Origin: JABDMH01 sp965223025
GTDB taxonomy: Bacteria > Bacteroidota > Bacteroidia > Chitinophagales > Saprospiraceae
Reading direction: 5' to 3'
Assembly (NCBI GenBank): GCA_965223025.1
Contig: CBDCVP010000023.1
Location: 3,224,001 to 3,288,000 of the forward strand
Length of the DNA stretch: 64,000 nucleotides
The notes beneath the pieces were generated by a model. That model did no database searches and had not been told where the DNA came from. It saw nothing but the letters and a program-made list of their open reading frames with translations. The translations under genes and the position numbers were made by a program. Position 1 is the first letter of the stretch, and the number at the start of each line of letters is the position of its first letter. Shown here piece after piece: positions 44,989-54,797 of the stretch.

Positions 44989-45973
44989 GATAGGCTTGGT
45001 GGGAGCAGGTCATTTGGGTAAAATCCATCTCAAATGTCTACAAGCGGTCCCAGATCTGGAGTTAATCGGTTTTTACGATCAGGATCCATCTGTTTTGGAT
45101 TCGATTAGAAAGACCCATCAAATCGAGGCATTTCCCGATTTAGATACGATGCTCAGCAAGGTCGATGCCCTGGATATTGTTACACCTACTTCCACACATT
45201 ATGAGGTTGCCAAAAGGGCCATGGAGGTGGACAAGCATGTCTTTATCGAAAAACCCGTGACCTCGACCATACCTCAGGCAGAAAAGCTACTCGCATTGCA
45301 AAAGAAGCATGGAGTGGTGGTTCAGGTGGGCCACGTGGAGCGTTTTAATCCGGCCATCTTAGCACTTGAGCACCTTGAGATCGATCCGAAATTTATTGAG
45401 GTACATCGTTTGGCAAATTTTAATCCACGTGGTACCGATGTTTCGGTCGTTTTAGATCTGATGATTCACGACCTTGACATTATATTGAGTATGGTCCCGT
45501 CTAAAATAAAGCGTGTCCTGGCCAATGGGGTCTGCTTGGTCAGTCATTCACCAGATATTGGCAATGCTAGGATCGAATGGGAAAATGGTTGCGTGGCCAA
45601 TGTTACGGCCAGCAGGATGTCTTTTAAAAGCATGCGCAAGATGCGGCTGTTTCAACCAGATGCGTACATTGGCATCGACTTCTTGGACCGGACAGCCCAG
45701 ATCGTGACACTTCACGATGGTCCTCCATCTGAAGGTCGAGAAGGTATGAATACCTTCGAACTAGAAACTGCAACGGGTAGTAAGACTGTGCAGATTGATT
45801 TTCCCGAGACCAAACCGGTGAATGCCATTGAGATGGAACTCGATAGTTTTGCCAGAGCTATTCTGGACAAGACACCACCAGAGGTGGGTTTGGATGCTGC
45901 CTATGCTGCATTATCTCTAGCATACCAAATATCGGCTAGCATCGATGAGAACTTAAGGCAAGTAAGCCCATGA
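44978..45973 (+). CDS. Gfo/Idh/MocA family oxidoreductase
   Basis: About 331 residues from the ATG at 44978, which fits the KIGLVGAGHLGKIHLKCLQ Rossmann start; an upstream in-frame start would overlap the preceding gene further. NAD(P)-binding glycines are at residues about 8-13, the EKP motif in HVFIEKPVTST near 93 holds the catalytic Lys, and DLMIHDLDIILSM (near 160) the conserved His. Members reduce or oxidise sugar and sugar-nucleotide hydroxyls. It overlaps the following lipoprotein gene by 4 bp; with the sugar transferase downstream, a role in surface polysaccharide precursor metabolism is plausible. Confidence 0.88.
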   Translation: MKVKIGLVGAGHLGKIHLKCLQAVPDLELIGFYDQDPSVLDSIRKTHQIEAFPDLDTMLSKVDALDIVTPTSTHYEVAKRAMEVDKHVFIEKPVTSTIPQAEKLLALQKKHGVVVQVGHVERFNPAILALEHLEIDPKFIEVHRLANFNPRGTDVSVVLDLMIHDLDIILSMVPSKIKRVLANGVCLVSHSPDIGNARIEWENGCVANVTASRMSFKSMRKMRLFQPDAYIGIDFLDRTAQIVTLHDGPPSEGREGMNTFELETATGSKTVQIDFPETKPVNAIEMELDSFARAILDKTPPEVGLDAAYAALSLAYQISASIDENLRQVSP

Positions 45974-46818
45974 TTCGATTTTTGGTTGGTATCACCATGG
46001 CGACGAGCTATATGTCCTGTGTGAAGGAAGAAGCGGTCCAACCTACTTTCATCCAGATACCGGAAGTTATGGTGTCTCCCAAAGGTGGTCAAGGTACTGC
46101 TGACCATGACATCTCCGAGATCTGGGTTTACGTGGATAATGAGTTATTGGGTGCTTTCTCGGTAGGCAATAGTTTCCCTGTCATTTCAGAGAAACCATTT
46201 AGCTTGGACCTTTTTGCGGGCATCCGCGAGAATGGGCAAGCATTGGATCCCAGAATATATCCGTTCTATCAATCCTTACAAGTACCACTACAACCTACTC
46301 CAGATGAGACACAAACGGTGAGACCGGTCTTTCCCTATCACTCAGCCACCTTGTTTAAGTTGATGGAAGATTTTGAGCAGGGACATAGCCTTGATGATGA
46401 CCTTGACGGCGATCCGGAGACTCTATTGGAAATAACGGACCAGCGACCTATCGAGGGTAAATCTGCCAGGGGCACTTTGACCCAAGAACATCCCGTGCTT
46501 GAGGTAGCTACCAGTGAGATCATAAATGATCTACCCACGACAGGAGAATCCGCTTTTTTGGAATTGCAATACCGCAGCGATGTCCCCGTCCAGGTCGGTT
46601 TGCGTGGGCATGGAACTGGCATAACGCCAGCATCCTTTTACAAACTAGTCCTGTTTCCAACTGAGGAATCGAGGAAAATATATATCAACATTGCCCCAGA
46701 TTTACAGGCGTCACAGCTGCAGGGTTATCAAGTGATTTTTCTTGCTACATTCGATGTGGATTTAAAGTTGTCAGATCAACTCATTTATTTCGACAACATA
46801 AAATTGCTACATTTCTAA
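45970..46818 (+). CDS. Hypothetical lipoprotein
   Basis: A 282-residue protein with a short lipoprotein signal (FLVGITMATSYMSC). The N-terminal domain contains EIWVYVDNELLGAFSVGNSF, and the C-terminal half predicts a beta-sandwich (SAFLELQYRSDVPVQVGL, KIYINIAPDLQASQLQG, IYFDNIKLLHF), resembling carbohydrate-binding jelly-roll folds in outline. No named family. The start overlaps the oxidoreductase gene and its stop is 1 bp before the sugar transferase GTG, so the three are one operon. Confidence 0.7.
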   Translation: MIRFLVGITMATSYMSCVKEEAVQPTFIQIPEVMVSPKGGQGTADHDISEIWVYVDNELLGAFSVGNSFPVISEKPFSLDLFAGIRENGQALDPRIYPFYQSLQVPLQPTPDETQTVRPVFPYHSATLFKLMEDFEQGHSLDDDLDGDPETLLEITDQRPIEGKSARGTLTQEHPVLEVATSEIINDLPTTGESAFLELQYRSDVPVQVGLRGHGTGITPASFYKLVLFPTEESRKIYINIAPDLQASQLQGYQVIFLATFDVDLKLSDQLIYFDNIKLLHF

Positions 46819-46819
46819 C

Positions 46820-48238
46820 GTGAGTAAGCAGCGGAGAAAAGACATCATTGTCTACGGAGTTTTTGACTTCCTGATGGCCCTCTTGGCATGGGCATGCTTT
46901 TTCGCCTATCGAAAACAAGAGGAAAATCAGTACTTCGAGTGGTCCATGCTTGATGACCGCAATTTTTATATCGGCATCGTCTTGATCCCATTGGGTTGGG
47001 TGTTGTTATACTCGATTTTTGACGAGTACCGTGATCTATATCGGAAGTCGAGGATCCGGACGGTTAGCCGGACGTTCTGGTTGATTTTGATCGGCGTTCT
47101 CTTCCTCTTTTTCACCTTGATCTTGGATGATGCTGTGATTGCCTACACCGACTACATTCAATCGTTTATCGTCCTCTTTTTGTTGCAGTTTTTCCTGACA
47201 GTCATCACTCGGTCTATTATTCTGACCCGAGCAAGCCGTCGTTTAAAAGCAGGACTGGTACAGTATCCCACCCTGATCATTGGTGGAAATGAAAGAGCCA
47301 TGGAGCTCTTTACGGAGATGACGAGCTTACGCAAGGGCTTGGGCTATAAGTTCATGGGCTTTATCGATGCCAATGGCCAATCAACGAATGAACTCATCCA
47401 GCACCTGCCACGCTTAGGTGCTATCGACAACATCGATCAAGTCATACAAGATCAACACATCGAGGAGGTGATCATCGCCATTGAAACTTCTGACCACTCG
47501 AAACTCAAATCCATCCTAGACATCCTGTTTGATTTTGAAGATAAAATCCTCGTTAAGATCATTCCGGACATGTACGATATCATGCTCGGCACGGTAAAAA
47601 TGAGCCATGTGTACGGGGCGGTCCTCATCGAAATCGAAAAGGGCTTGATGCCCAGGTGGCAGCGATTACTGAAGCGAGTACTTGATATCCTGCTGTCTAT
47701 CTTGGCGATGATCGTACTAGCACCGGTGTATCTGTACATTGCTGTGAGAATCAAGTTGTCCTCACCTGGACCAATCCTTTATCGGCAGGAGCGGATAGGG
47801 TATCTGAGTCAACCCTTTACCATCTTCAAATTTCGATCCATGTACCAAGGTGCAGAAAACAATGGACCGCAATTGTCGCATGATCTAGATGAGCGATGTA
47901 CACCATTCGGATCATTCATGCGAAAATGGAGATTGGATGAGCTGCCTCAGTTTTGGAATGTACTCATCGGAGAGATGTCGCTGGTAGGACCAAGACCAGA
48001 ACGTGCATACTATATTGAGAAAATCATGAAACAAGCACCACACTACAAACACCTCCTCAAGGTCCGACCGGGCATCACATCCTGGGGGCAGGTAAAATAT
48101 GGGTATGCTAGTACCGTCGAGCAAATGATCCAGCGGTTGAAATTTGATATCCTCTACATCGAAAATGCCTCCCTAGCGCTCGATTTTAAAATTCTCGTGT
48201 ATACCATACTTGTCCTACTGCAGGGTAAGGGCAAGTAG
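46820..48238 (+). CDS. Polyprenyl-phosphate sugar phosphotransferase (WcaJ/WbaP-like)
   Basis: A 472-residue membrane enzyme starting at GTG 46820, immediately after the preceding stop. Four N-terminal helices (about 10-120) and a Rossmann-like CoA-binding domain (about 145-250) precede the bacterial sugar transferase domain (from about 275): KRVLDILLSILAMIVLAPV, SSPGPILYRQERIG, FTIFKFRSMYQGAE, KWRLDELPQFWNVL and MSLVGPRPER. It transfers a sugar-1-phosphate to undecaprenyl phosphate to start exopolysaccharide or O-unit synthesis at the inner membrane. No other glycosyltransferases are in the window, so the rest of the pathway lies elsewhere. Confidence 0.93.
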   Translation: MSKQRRKDIIVYGVFDFLMALLAWACFFAYRKQEENQYFEWSMLDDRNFYIGIVLIPLGWVLLYSIFDEYRDLYRKSRIRTVSRTFWLILIGVLFLFFTLILDDAVIAYTDYIQSFIVLFLLQFFLTVITRSIILTRASRRLKAGLVQYPTLIIGGNERAMELFTEMTSLRKGLGYKFMGFIDANGQSTNELIQHLPRLGAIDNIDQVIQDQHIEEVIIAIETSDHSKLKSILDILFDFEDKILVKIIPDMYDIMLGTVKMSHVYGAVLIEIEKGLMPRWQRLLKRVLDILLSILAMIVLAPVYLYIAVRIKLSSPGPILYRQERIGYLSQPFTIFKFRSMYQGAENNGPQLSHDLDERCTPFGSFMRKWRLDELPQFWNVLIGEMSLVGPRPERAYYIEKIMKQAPHYKHLLKVRPGITSWGQVKYGYASTVEQMIQRLKFDILYIENASLALDFKILVYTILVLLQGKGK

Positions 48239-48272
48239 ATTTTATCTACTTTCGTATAAATAACACCTTTAC

Positions 48273-48294
48273 ATATTATATTTAATTATAATAT
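48273..48294. repeat. AT-only palindrome
   Basis: ATATTATA (48273-48280) and TATAATAT (48287-48294) form a perfect palindrome around TTTAAT in an AT-rich spacer upstream of the carboxypeptidase. It may be promoter-associated. Confidence 0.4.
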
Positions 48295-48352
48295 TTATAT
48301 TTTGAGTGCTGAAATTTTACCTCATATGTTAGATACTTCGCAACTGTTCGGT

Positions 48353-48360
48353 TATCTTTG
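48353..48360 (+). promoter_or_regulatory. Candidate -7 box for carboxypeptidase gene
   Basis: TATCTTTG matches TAnnTTTG; TTAG stands 20 bases upstream as a weak -33 element. The start codon at 48373 would be only about ten bases from the transcript start. Confidence 0.4.
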
Positions 48361-48372
48361 CGAGCCAAACCT

Positions 48373-50763
48373 ATGAACGACTTACCTATGATCCCAGGAC
48401 GACTGGCCGTTTTCTTGCTTGCTATGTTTTGCTTTTTTACAGTGGATGCGCAGCGGTATGCGCATGCAAAAATCAAAGCATCATCATCTGATTTACCTGA
48501 TTTGGTCCGTCTGGGCCTGGCAATGGATCATGTGCACTGGGATCCTCAGGGCGTTCGGGGAGATTTTCTCCGCTCTATCTTGGAGAAAGCCAGTGCAGAA
48601 GGTTTTGAGGTTACCATCATTCATGAAGATGCTGAGGCCATGGAGGCATTGCCAAAAGCCCTCCTACATGATCATCGTCGATCAGCAGATCTCCAATGCC
48701 TGGCAGCCCTCACCCACTTTCCATACACTACTCCACCGAGCTATCAGCAGGGAACCTACCGAGGTCATTTCCGCTACGAAGAGATGCTTCAAGCATTAGA
48801 TCGTATGGCAGCCACTTACCCCCATCTGATCTCAAAGCGCAGAGCAATTGGAGATCACCTAACCCACGAAGGCAGACCACTCTATTGGGTAAAGATTTCT
48901 GACAACCCAAACCAGGATGAAGCCGAACCCGAAATCCTGTACACTGCCCTTCACCATGCCAAGGAGCCAGTGAGCCTCACCCAGATGATCTACTTTATGT
49001 GGTACATTTTAGACCATTACGAGGGCAATCAAGATCTACAATATCTGTTGCAAAATACTGAGTTATACTTCATACCATGCATTAATCCCGATGGTTATAT
49101 CTACAACGAAACCAAACAGCCGCAAGGAGGCGGACAATGGCGTAAAAATCGGCGTGACAATGGCGATGGCACTTTCGGAGTTGACCTCAACAGAAACTAT
49201 GGCCATAAGTGGGCTCATGACAATGAAGGTTCTTCTGGCAATCCGGGGTCGGAAGTGTACCGGGGACCATCTGCTTTCTCTGAACCCGAGACCCAGGCGG
49301 TGAGAGACTTCGTGCTAGATCACGATTTTAAAATTGCACTAAACTATCACGCTTGGGGTAATTTTCTCATCTATCCCTATGGCTATACAGATAAACCCGC
49401 CGAAGACCGGGAAGTATTCCAGGACTTGGCAGCATTGCTGACCAGCGAAAACAAATTCATCCATGGCACCGGGATCGAGACTCTGGCTTATCGCACCAAT
49501 GGGGATGCTGACGACTGGATGTACAGCGGTGAGGGAAAAAATAAGATCTTTTCTATGACCCCTGAAATTGGATCAAGAGAACAGAAGTTCTGGCCCCATG
49601 AAAATGATGTGGAGATGCTCTGCAAATCCGCACTCAGGCAAAACCTCGATGCCGCTTTTTTCCTCTTGAATACAGGTATGCTGATCGATGAGTCTGAAAC
49701 ATACATAACTGATGAGGTTGGCACGCTGCCCTTTCGATTGACCAAGTTGGGTTTTGAAGAGGTAGGTTTTACCCTCAAACTAGAACCGATTACCCACAAC
49801 ATTCAATTTGAGTCGCCATCAAAGTTCTATATCCTCAATCTCTTCGCAGGTGAACGGGAGACATTTCCCTATATATTGAGTAGCCATATCGCTGATGGGG
49901 ATCGCATTCAATTTACCTACACCATCGATAATGGAAGTTACCAGCAAACCGATACGATCACCAAGTACTATCGGGAAAGTCGATTTGTATACCTTAACGA
50001 CGGCGCATTCGAGAACATAGTAAATAGTGGAATCCAGAGCAACTGGGCGCTTACCGATAAGAACTTCTACTCAGAGCCGACTAGCTTCACAGATAGCCCC
50101 AACGGCAATACCCTTCCCTATTCAGATAATGAGCTCACTACCAGTGCATTCTTTCTCGAAAATGTCGACTCCGCCGTACTCACCTTTCGGGGGAAATGGG
50201 ACATTCAAACCGGATTTGACTACTTGCAAGTCCTAGTTTCAGTAGATGGGCAAGATTTTACACCTCTTTGTGGAAACCATTCGGTAGCCGGCGTACTTCC
50301 AAAAAACCTGAACGATCCTGTCTATACCGGGCGCCAACACACCTGGATCAGCGAGCGCATCGATCTCACATCTTACATCGGTCACGGAATACAGCTCCGG
50401 TTTAAGATGGTGTCGACCAACAACAGTACTCGCGACGGTGCCTACATTGACGATATCAAAGTCCTGCTCTACGATCAGGGGATCACGAGTCATAATAACC
50501 TCCTGGATCCCACTAAGTTTGAGGCCAAACTCTACCCTAATCCTGCGCATGAGACTGTATCTATTGAAACTTCCAAACCTCCTGTACAATCTAAGCTGCA
50601 GCGAGTCCGTGTGCTAAATCATCTGGGTCAGGAAGTCATGAGGTTGCCCTTCGAGCCGCTCCTGTCGTTGGATATCTCCCGTTGGTCACGAGGATTTTAC
50701 TATGTGGTCTATCATGACGAAGAAGGAAGGCAATCTATGGCAAAGAAGCTGCTGGTCCATTAA
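48373..50763 (+). CDS. M14 zinc carboxypeptidase with type IX secretion sorting domain
   Basis: About 796 residues from the ATG at 48373 (TTG at 48358 possible). A signal peptide (GRLAVFLLAMFCFFTVDAQ) precedes a propeptide-like region and an M14 domain (about 135-430). Zinc ligands are His and Glu in ALHHAKEPVSL (HxxE) and a later His in LNYHAWGNFLIYP; the substrate Arg/Asn site is VDLNRNYGHKW and the catalytic Glu is in MTPEIGSREQKFW. A beta-rich region with an ASPIC/MAM-like fold (VLTFRGKWDIQTGFDYLQV) follows. The last 80 residues (KLYPNPAHETVSIET ... MAKKLLVH) are a type A sorting domain for type IX secretion. The enzyme should be exported to or beyond the cell surface and remove C-terminal amino acids from peptides. 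Confidence 0.92.
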   Translation: MNDLPMIPGRLAVFLLAMFCFFTVDAQRYAHAKIKASSSDLPDLVRLGLAMDHVHWDPQGVRGDFLRSILEKASAEGFEVTIIHEDAEAMEALPKALLHDHRRSADLQCLAALTHFPYTTPPSYQQGTYRGHFRYEEMLQALDRMAATYPHLISKRRAIGDHLTHEGRPLYWVKISDNPNQDEAEPEILYTALHHAKEPVSLTQMIYFMWYILDHYEGNQDLQYLLQNTELYFIPCINPDGYIYNETKQPQGGGQWRKNRRDNGDGTFGVDLNRNYGHKWAHDNEGSSGNPGSEVYRGPSAFSEPETQAVRDFVLDHDFKIALNYHAWGNFLIYPYGYTDKPAEDREVFQDLAALLTSENKFIHGTGIETLAYRTNGDADDWMYSGEGKNKIFSMTPEIGSREQKFWPHENDVEMLCKSALRQNLDAAFFLLNTGMLIDESETYITDEVGTLPFRLTKLGFEEVGFTLKLEPITHNIQFESPSKFYILNLFAGERETFPYILSSHIADGDRIQFTYTIDNGSYQQTDTITKYYRESRFVYLNDGAFENIVNSGIQSNWALTDKNFYSEPTSFTDSPNGNTLPYSDNELTTSAFFLENVDSAVLTFRGKWDIQTGFDYLQVLVSVDGQDFTPLCGNHSVAGVLPKNLNDPVYTGRQHTWISERIDLTSYIGHGIQLRFKMVSTNNSTRDGAYIDDIKVLLYDQGITSHNNLLDPTKFEAKLYPNPAHETVSIETSKPPVQSKLQRVRVLNHLGQEVMRLPFEPLLSLDISRWSRGFYYVVYHDEEGRQSMAKKLLVH

Positions 50764-50902
50764 GGTGAAACGTCCATGTCAGATCTGCTTGCAATAGCTA
50801 AAGATCCGTAGCTGCTGGTGGATCGAAGGGTCCGCGACGAGGAGGCGCTATGAGATGGCTACATCGCAGCCACAATGCGTGTCTCTCTCTTGCTTAGCCA
50901 GC

Positions 50903-50925
50903 ATGTATGTATGTATGTATGTATG
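50903..50925. repeat. ATGT microsatellite
   Basis: Five and three-quarter copies of ATGT in the spacer between the carboxypeptidase and PAP2 genes. It lies outside coding sequence, about 120 bp upstream of the next start codon. Confidence 0.9.
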
Positions 50926-51046
50926 GAACGATAAAGAATGAAAAGTGCCATCTTCAAGCTGGAAAAAGAAATGTATATTCTATCTATTTCAAAGGCACAA
51001 GTAACTCACGTGAATAGGGAAACGTATTGGCTTTAAAACCAAAACG

Positions 51047-51778
51047 ATGAAAAGCATATATATCCGACTGGGGATCCTCATCATTTGCCAGTACCACCTA
51101 GGAATGTTGATGGGACAATCTCCCTATCAAACCACGGATAAGCAGGAAAGTACCATCCTGGTACCATCCGCTATCGTACTGGGAGGAAGTATTTGGTTGG
51201 GGCAATCTGTCAAACCATTGGATCCAGCAATCCTTGAGACCTTGGACCCCAATGACATCTGGAAGTGGGACAGATGGGTCACCAGGCAGTATAGTGAGCG
51301 AGCTGGAAAAACCAGTGACTACTTATTGTATAGCAGCTATGCTTTGCCACTCACAACATTGCTCGGTGAGAAAAGTAGGAAGCAATTTGGTCAAGTGGGA
51401 CTATTCACACTAGAAAGCCTGTTGATCAATACCGCGGCAACCAATCTGACCAAAGTTTTGGCTAAGCGAATTAGACCTTTTGTATACAATCCAAGTGCTC
51501 CCCTTCACCCCAAGTTGAAAAAGAATGCCCGTTACTCATTCTTTTCAGGCCACACTTCAAATGTAACTTCGATGTATTTCTTGACAGCATCCTTGTTGCG
51601 AGATTTTTATCCTGGTGAGAAAATCACCAAGGTAGCCTGGCCAGTAGCGGTAGTGGTTCCGGCATTAACTGGTTACCTTCGCATGCGGGCCGGCAAGCAC
51701 TTTCTATCTGATGTAGTGAGTGGCTATATCGTCGGCGCGGCAGTGGGCATGATAATACCACAATTACATAAGTTGTGA
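51047..51778 (+). CDS. PAP2 family phosphatase
   Basis: A 243-residue membrane or exported protein with an N-terminal signal (IRLGILIICQYHLGMLMGQ). The PAP2 phosphatase motifs are complete: KVLAKRIRPFVYNP (KxxxxxxRP), SFFSGHTSNVTSM (SGH) and YLRMRAGKHFLSDVVSG (RxxxxxHxxxD). Members dephosphorylate phosphatidic acid, undecaprenyl pyrophosphate or lipid A. Its TGA overlaps the GTG of the sulfatase gene, indicating coupling. Confidence 0.9.
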   Translation: MKSIYIRLGILIICQYHLGMLMGQSPYQTTDKQESTILVPSAIVLGGSIWLGQSVKPLDPAILETLDPNDIWKWDRWVTRQYSERAGKTSDYLLYSSYALPLTTLLGEKSRKQFGQVGLFTLESLLINTAATNLTKVLAKRIRPFVYNPSAPLHPKLKKNARYSFFSGHTSNVTSMYFLTASLLRDFYPGEKITKVAWPVAVVVPALTGYLRMRAGKHFLSDVVSGYIVGAAVGMIIPQLHKL

Positions 51779-53316
51779 AAAGAAAAAGACCAGGTTTGTC
51801 GCAGTGTGCTCCTTTCATTTTATTGGTATGGTTGCTGAGCCGGTGTACGCTACCTGAGCAAGGCACCACCGAAGAGCTACGACCGAACATCGTCTATATC
51901 TTGGCCGATGATCTTGGCTATGGGGATGTCGGTGCCAACAATCCTGACTCAAAAATTACTACCCCACACATCGATGCACTGGCCTCATCCGGCATGAGAT
52001 TTACGGATGCACATTCTCCGTCATCCGTATGTACGCCTACGCGATATGGCATCCTCACCGGCCAATACTGTTGGCGCAGCCGTCTGCCACGAGGGGTATT
52101 GCGCGGCTATGGTAGAAGCATCATACCCCAGGACCAGCTCACGGTGGGTAAGCTATTGCAAAAATCCGGTTATCGAACCGGTATGATTGGCAAATGGCAC
52201 TTGGGGTTGGACTGGGCCATCAAACCTGAGTATCAAGATTCGATGGCCAATGCCTCCGTCAACGACCTGGGCATGGTGACCGAAATGAACGCCGACTGGC
52301 TGGACTTTTCCATACCGCCATCCCATGGACCACTCACCCAAGGCTTTGATTATTCTTTCCTCCTACCAGCTTCATTGGATATGGATCCATACTGCTACTT
52401 AAAAAACGATACATTGGTAGCTGTACCCAATGAGTACACACCAGGAAATGACTTAAACACCGGCTATACTGGGGCCTTTTGGCGAGCGGGTCGAATTGCA
52501 CCGGGATTCGAGTTTGATCAGGTGCTCCCTACATTCACTCAGGAGGCTCAGGATTTCATCCACCGGGAAAGTCAGTCCTCGCATCCGTTCTTTCTCTATC
52601 TGGCCCTGGCCGCACCGCACACTCCTTGGGTACCAACAACCGACTTTCAGGGTCGATCTCTGGTAGGCCAGTATGGCGATTTTGTTCAGATGGTCGATGC
52701 CACTGTGGGCGAAGTGATTAATGCATTAGAACAAGCCGGCGTAGCCAGTCGGACTTTGGTCATATTCACCAGCGACAACGGTCCATTCTGGCGGCCAAAA
52801 TCGATCGAGCAATTCGATCACCGAGCAGCACACATCTACCGTGGTATGAAGGCCGATATTTGGGAAGGAGGACACCGCATACCTTTTATTGTGAAATGGC
52901 CAGGAATGGTAAAACCTGGCTCCACCTGCGAAGGCACCACTGTCTTGACCAATTTGTTGGCCACATGTGCCGACATCGTTGGTCATTCAGTAACTGGCGG
53001 CCAGTTTAATGACAGTCACAGCATTTATTCCATGCTAACAGGCACTGAGGCAACAGAGCAAGGGCAGGTGGCCATTCATCATTCTTCTCGAGCTATATTT
53101 GCCATCAGAGAGGATAACTGGAAATTGATAGAAGGGAGGGGCTCTGGAGGGTTCTCCCCTCCAGTACGCATCCAACCTGGTCCCGGGGAACCTATAGGAC
53201 AATTGTATGATTTGAAGGAAGATCCAAGTGAAACCACAAATCTCTATCTTGCGCTGCCCGAAAAGGTCAAAGAGCTTCAAACTACACTAGATAAAATCAG
53301 AAATCAACCTCAATGA
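51775..53316 (+). CDS. Sulfatase, arylsulfatase-like lipoprotein
   Basis: A 513-residue sulfatase starting at GTG 51775. The lipobox is WLLSRC (Cys24). The metal site is ILADDLGYGDVG (Asp45-Asp46), the formylglycine cysteine is Cys86 in SVCTPTRYGILTGQY (C-T-P-T-R), and later motifs are GMIGKWHLGLDW, PFFLYLALAAPHTPW and IFTSDNGPFW. It belongs to the arylsulfatase A-like branch and should act on sulfated glycans in the periplasm or at the surface. The start overlaps the PAP2 gene and the stop overlaps the cytochrome-dehydrogenase gene by 4 bp, making a three-gene coupled unit. Confidence 0.9.
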   Translation: MKRKRPGLSQCAPFILLVWLLSRCTLPEQGTTEELRPNIVYILADDLGYGDVGANNPDSKITTPHIDALASSGMRFTDAHSPSSVCTPTRYGILTGQYCWRSRLPRGVLRGYGRSIIPQDQLTVGKLLQKSGYRTGMIGKWHLGLDWAIKPEYQDSMANASVNDLGMVTEMNADWLDFSIPPSHGPLTQGFDYSFLLPASLDMDPYCYLKNDTLVAVPNEYTPGNDLNTGYTGAFWRAGRIAPGFEFDQVLPTFTQEAQDFIHRESQSSHPFFLYLALAAPHTPWVPTTDFQGRSLVGQYGDFVQMVDATVGEVINALEQAGVASRTLVIFTSDNGPFWRPKSIEQFDHRAAHIYRGMKADIWEGGHRIPFIVKWPGMVKPGSTCEGTTVLTNLLATCADIVGHSVTGGQFNDSHSIYSMLTGTEATEQGQVAIHHSSRAIFAIREDNWKLIEGRGSGGFSPPVRIQPGPGEPIGQLYDLKEDPSETTNLYLALPEKVKELQTTLDKIRNQPQ

Positions 53317-54797
53317 GAAATCAGGACAAAACATTCACCGACACTTATCAGCAGCACCATCGGCTAAGATGTATTTCACTCATTTCCTCCCTCATCATCC
53401 TCCTTTCGATGGTGGCTTGCAGCCCAACCACCACCACAGAAGTGGCTACCAGCGCAGTGCCTCAGAAATTTACTGAGCTGTGTGCCACCTGTCATGGCAA
53501 AGATCTCAAAGGGGAAATTGCCCAAAGTCTCCTAGATGGATCCTGGCAATTTGGCTCGAGGCGAAACGACATCATGCGGTCGATTAAGTTTGGCCATCCT
53601 CATCATGGTATGCCTTCCTGGGGCATGGTCCTTGAAGATGAAGAAATCGATACTCTGGTGAGTTACCTGTTGAAGGAGGAGCAGCGATTGGGTCTCACCA
53701 AGGCTCCCATCCCAGACATGATTGAGACGCAAGATTACAACGTCGAGGTTGAGATTGTGGCGCAGGGACTGGAAATACCCTGGAGTATGGCCTTTACTGG
53801 ACTCGGGGATGCACTGATCACGGAACGCGAAGGACGCTTGCGTATCTATCAGGGAGGGCAACTCTTGCCAGATACCGTGGTCGGTATTCCGAAAGTGCGA
53901 ATAGGTGGTCAGGGAGGTCTATTTGATGTGAAAGTTGATCCCAAATATGATCAGAATGGTTGGGTCTATCTGGCATTTAGTCACGCAGCGGGAGCCCCAG
54001 ATACCAAGGGCAACATCCCTGGCATGACCAAGATCGTGAGAGGTAAGATCACCGACCATACCTGGAGCAATGAACAGGTGCTCTTTGAGGCTCCACTGGA
54101 GAGTTATCGCACATCCGGTGCACACTTTGGTGGTCGCATTGTTTTTGATCCCGAGGGCTTCCTGTTCTTCAGCATCGGTGATCGTGGAGCAGGTGATCAT
54201 GCTCAGGACCTGAGTAAGCCCAATGGTAAGATCCACCGCATCCACAGGGATGGATCTATACCTCGGAGCAATCCATTCTACAATAGAGCGGGTGCGATGC
54301 GATCAATATACTCATATGGACATCGCAACCCACAGGGACTGGCCGTCCACCCGGTGACCGGCCAGATCTGGAATACCGAGCATGGACCCTTGGGTGGTGA
54401 TGAGGTCAATTTGATCTTGCCGGGTCGTAACTATGGCTGGCCTGTCATCAGCTATGGCATTAATTACAATGGAGAAGTCATCACAGAGCTTACCCGAAAA
54501 GAAGGAATGGAACAACCCGTTTTTTATTGGAAGCCATCTATTGCTGCTTGTGGCCTTGATTTCTACAGCGGAGACCTCTTTCCAAAGTGGAACAATCAGT
54601 TGTTGGCTGGAGCATTAAAGTTCGAGGAAATGCAGATGTTGGACATCGAAAAGGATCGTGTGATGTATTGTCAAACGCTGCTAAAAAATGCGGGCAGGGT
54701 CAGGTCTATTACGGTCGGCCCAGATGGTGCCATCTACGTGTTGCTCAACAACCCAGGCAGTATACTGAAGCTCAGTCCTGAGAAGCCGGTGATGTAG
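53313..54797 (+). CDS. PQQ-dependent sugar dehydrogenase with N-terminal cytochrome c
   Basis: A 494-residue fusion. A signal with a lipoprotein-like SLIILLSMVACSP precedes a class I cytochrome c domain (about 45-125) with heme motif LCATCHGKDLKG and the axial Met in HGMPSWG. The rest (about 145-490) is a six-bladed PQQ sugar/sorbosone dehydrogenase (Yli/Asd type): GLEIPWSMAFTGLGDALITE, RIGGQGGLFDVKVDP, GAHFGGRIVFDPEGFLFFSI, YGHRNPQGLAVHPVTGQIW and EHGPLGGDEVNLILPGRNYG WP. It would oxidise a sugar in the periplasm and pass electrons through its own heme. It overlaps the upstream sulfatase gene by 4 bp, so released sugars could be its substrate (inference). Confidence 0.9.
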   Translation: MRNQDKTFTDTYQQHHRLRCISLISSLIILLSMVACSPTTTTEVATSAVPQKFTELCATCHGKDLKGEIAQSLLDGSWQFGSRRNDIMRSIKFGHPHHGMPSWGMVLEDEEIDTLVSYLLKEEQRLGLTKAPIPDMIETQDYNVEVEIVAQGLEIPWSMAFTGLGDALITEREGRLRIYQGGQLLPDTVVGIPKVRIGGQGGLFDVKVDPKYDQNGWVYLAFSHAAGAPDTKGNIPGMTKIVRGKITDHTWSNEQVLFEAPLESYRTSGAHFGGRIVFDPEGFLFFSIGDRGAGDHAQDLSKPNGKIHRIHRDGSIPRSNPFYNRAGAMRSIYSYGHRNPQGLAVHPVTGQIWNTEHGPLGGDEVNLILPGRNYGWPVISYGINYNGEVITELTRKEGMEQPVFYWKPSIAACGLDFYSGDLFPKWNNQLLAGALKFEEMQMLDIEKDRVMYCQTLLKNAGRVRSITVGPDGAIYVLLNNPGSILKLSPEKPVM

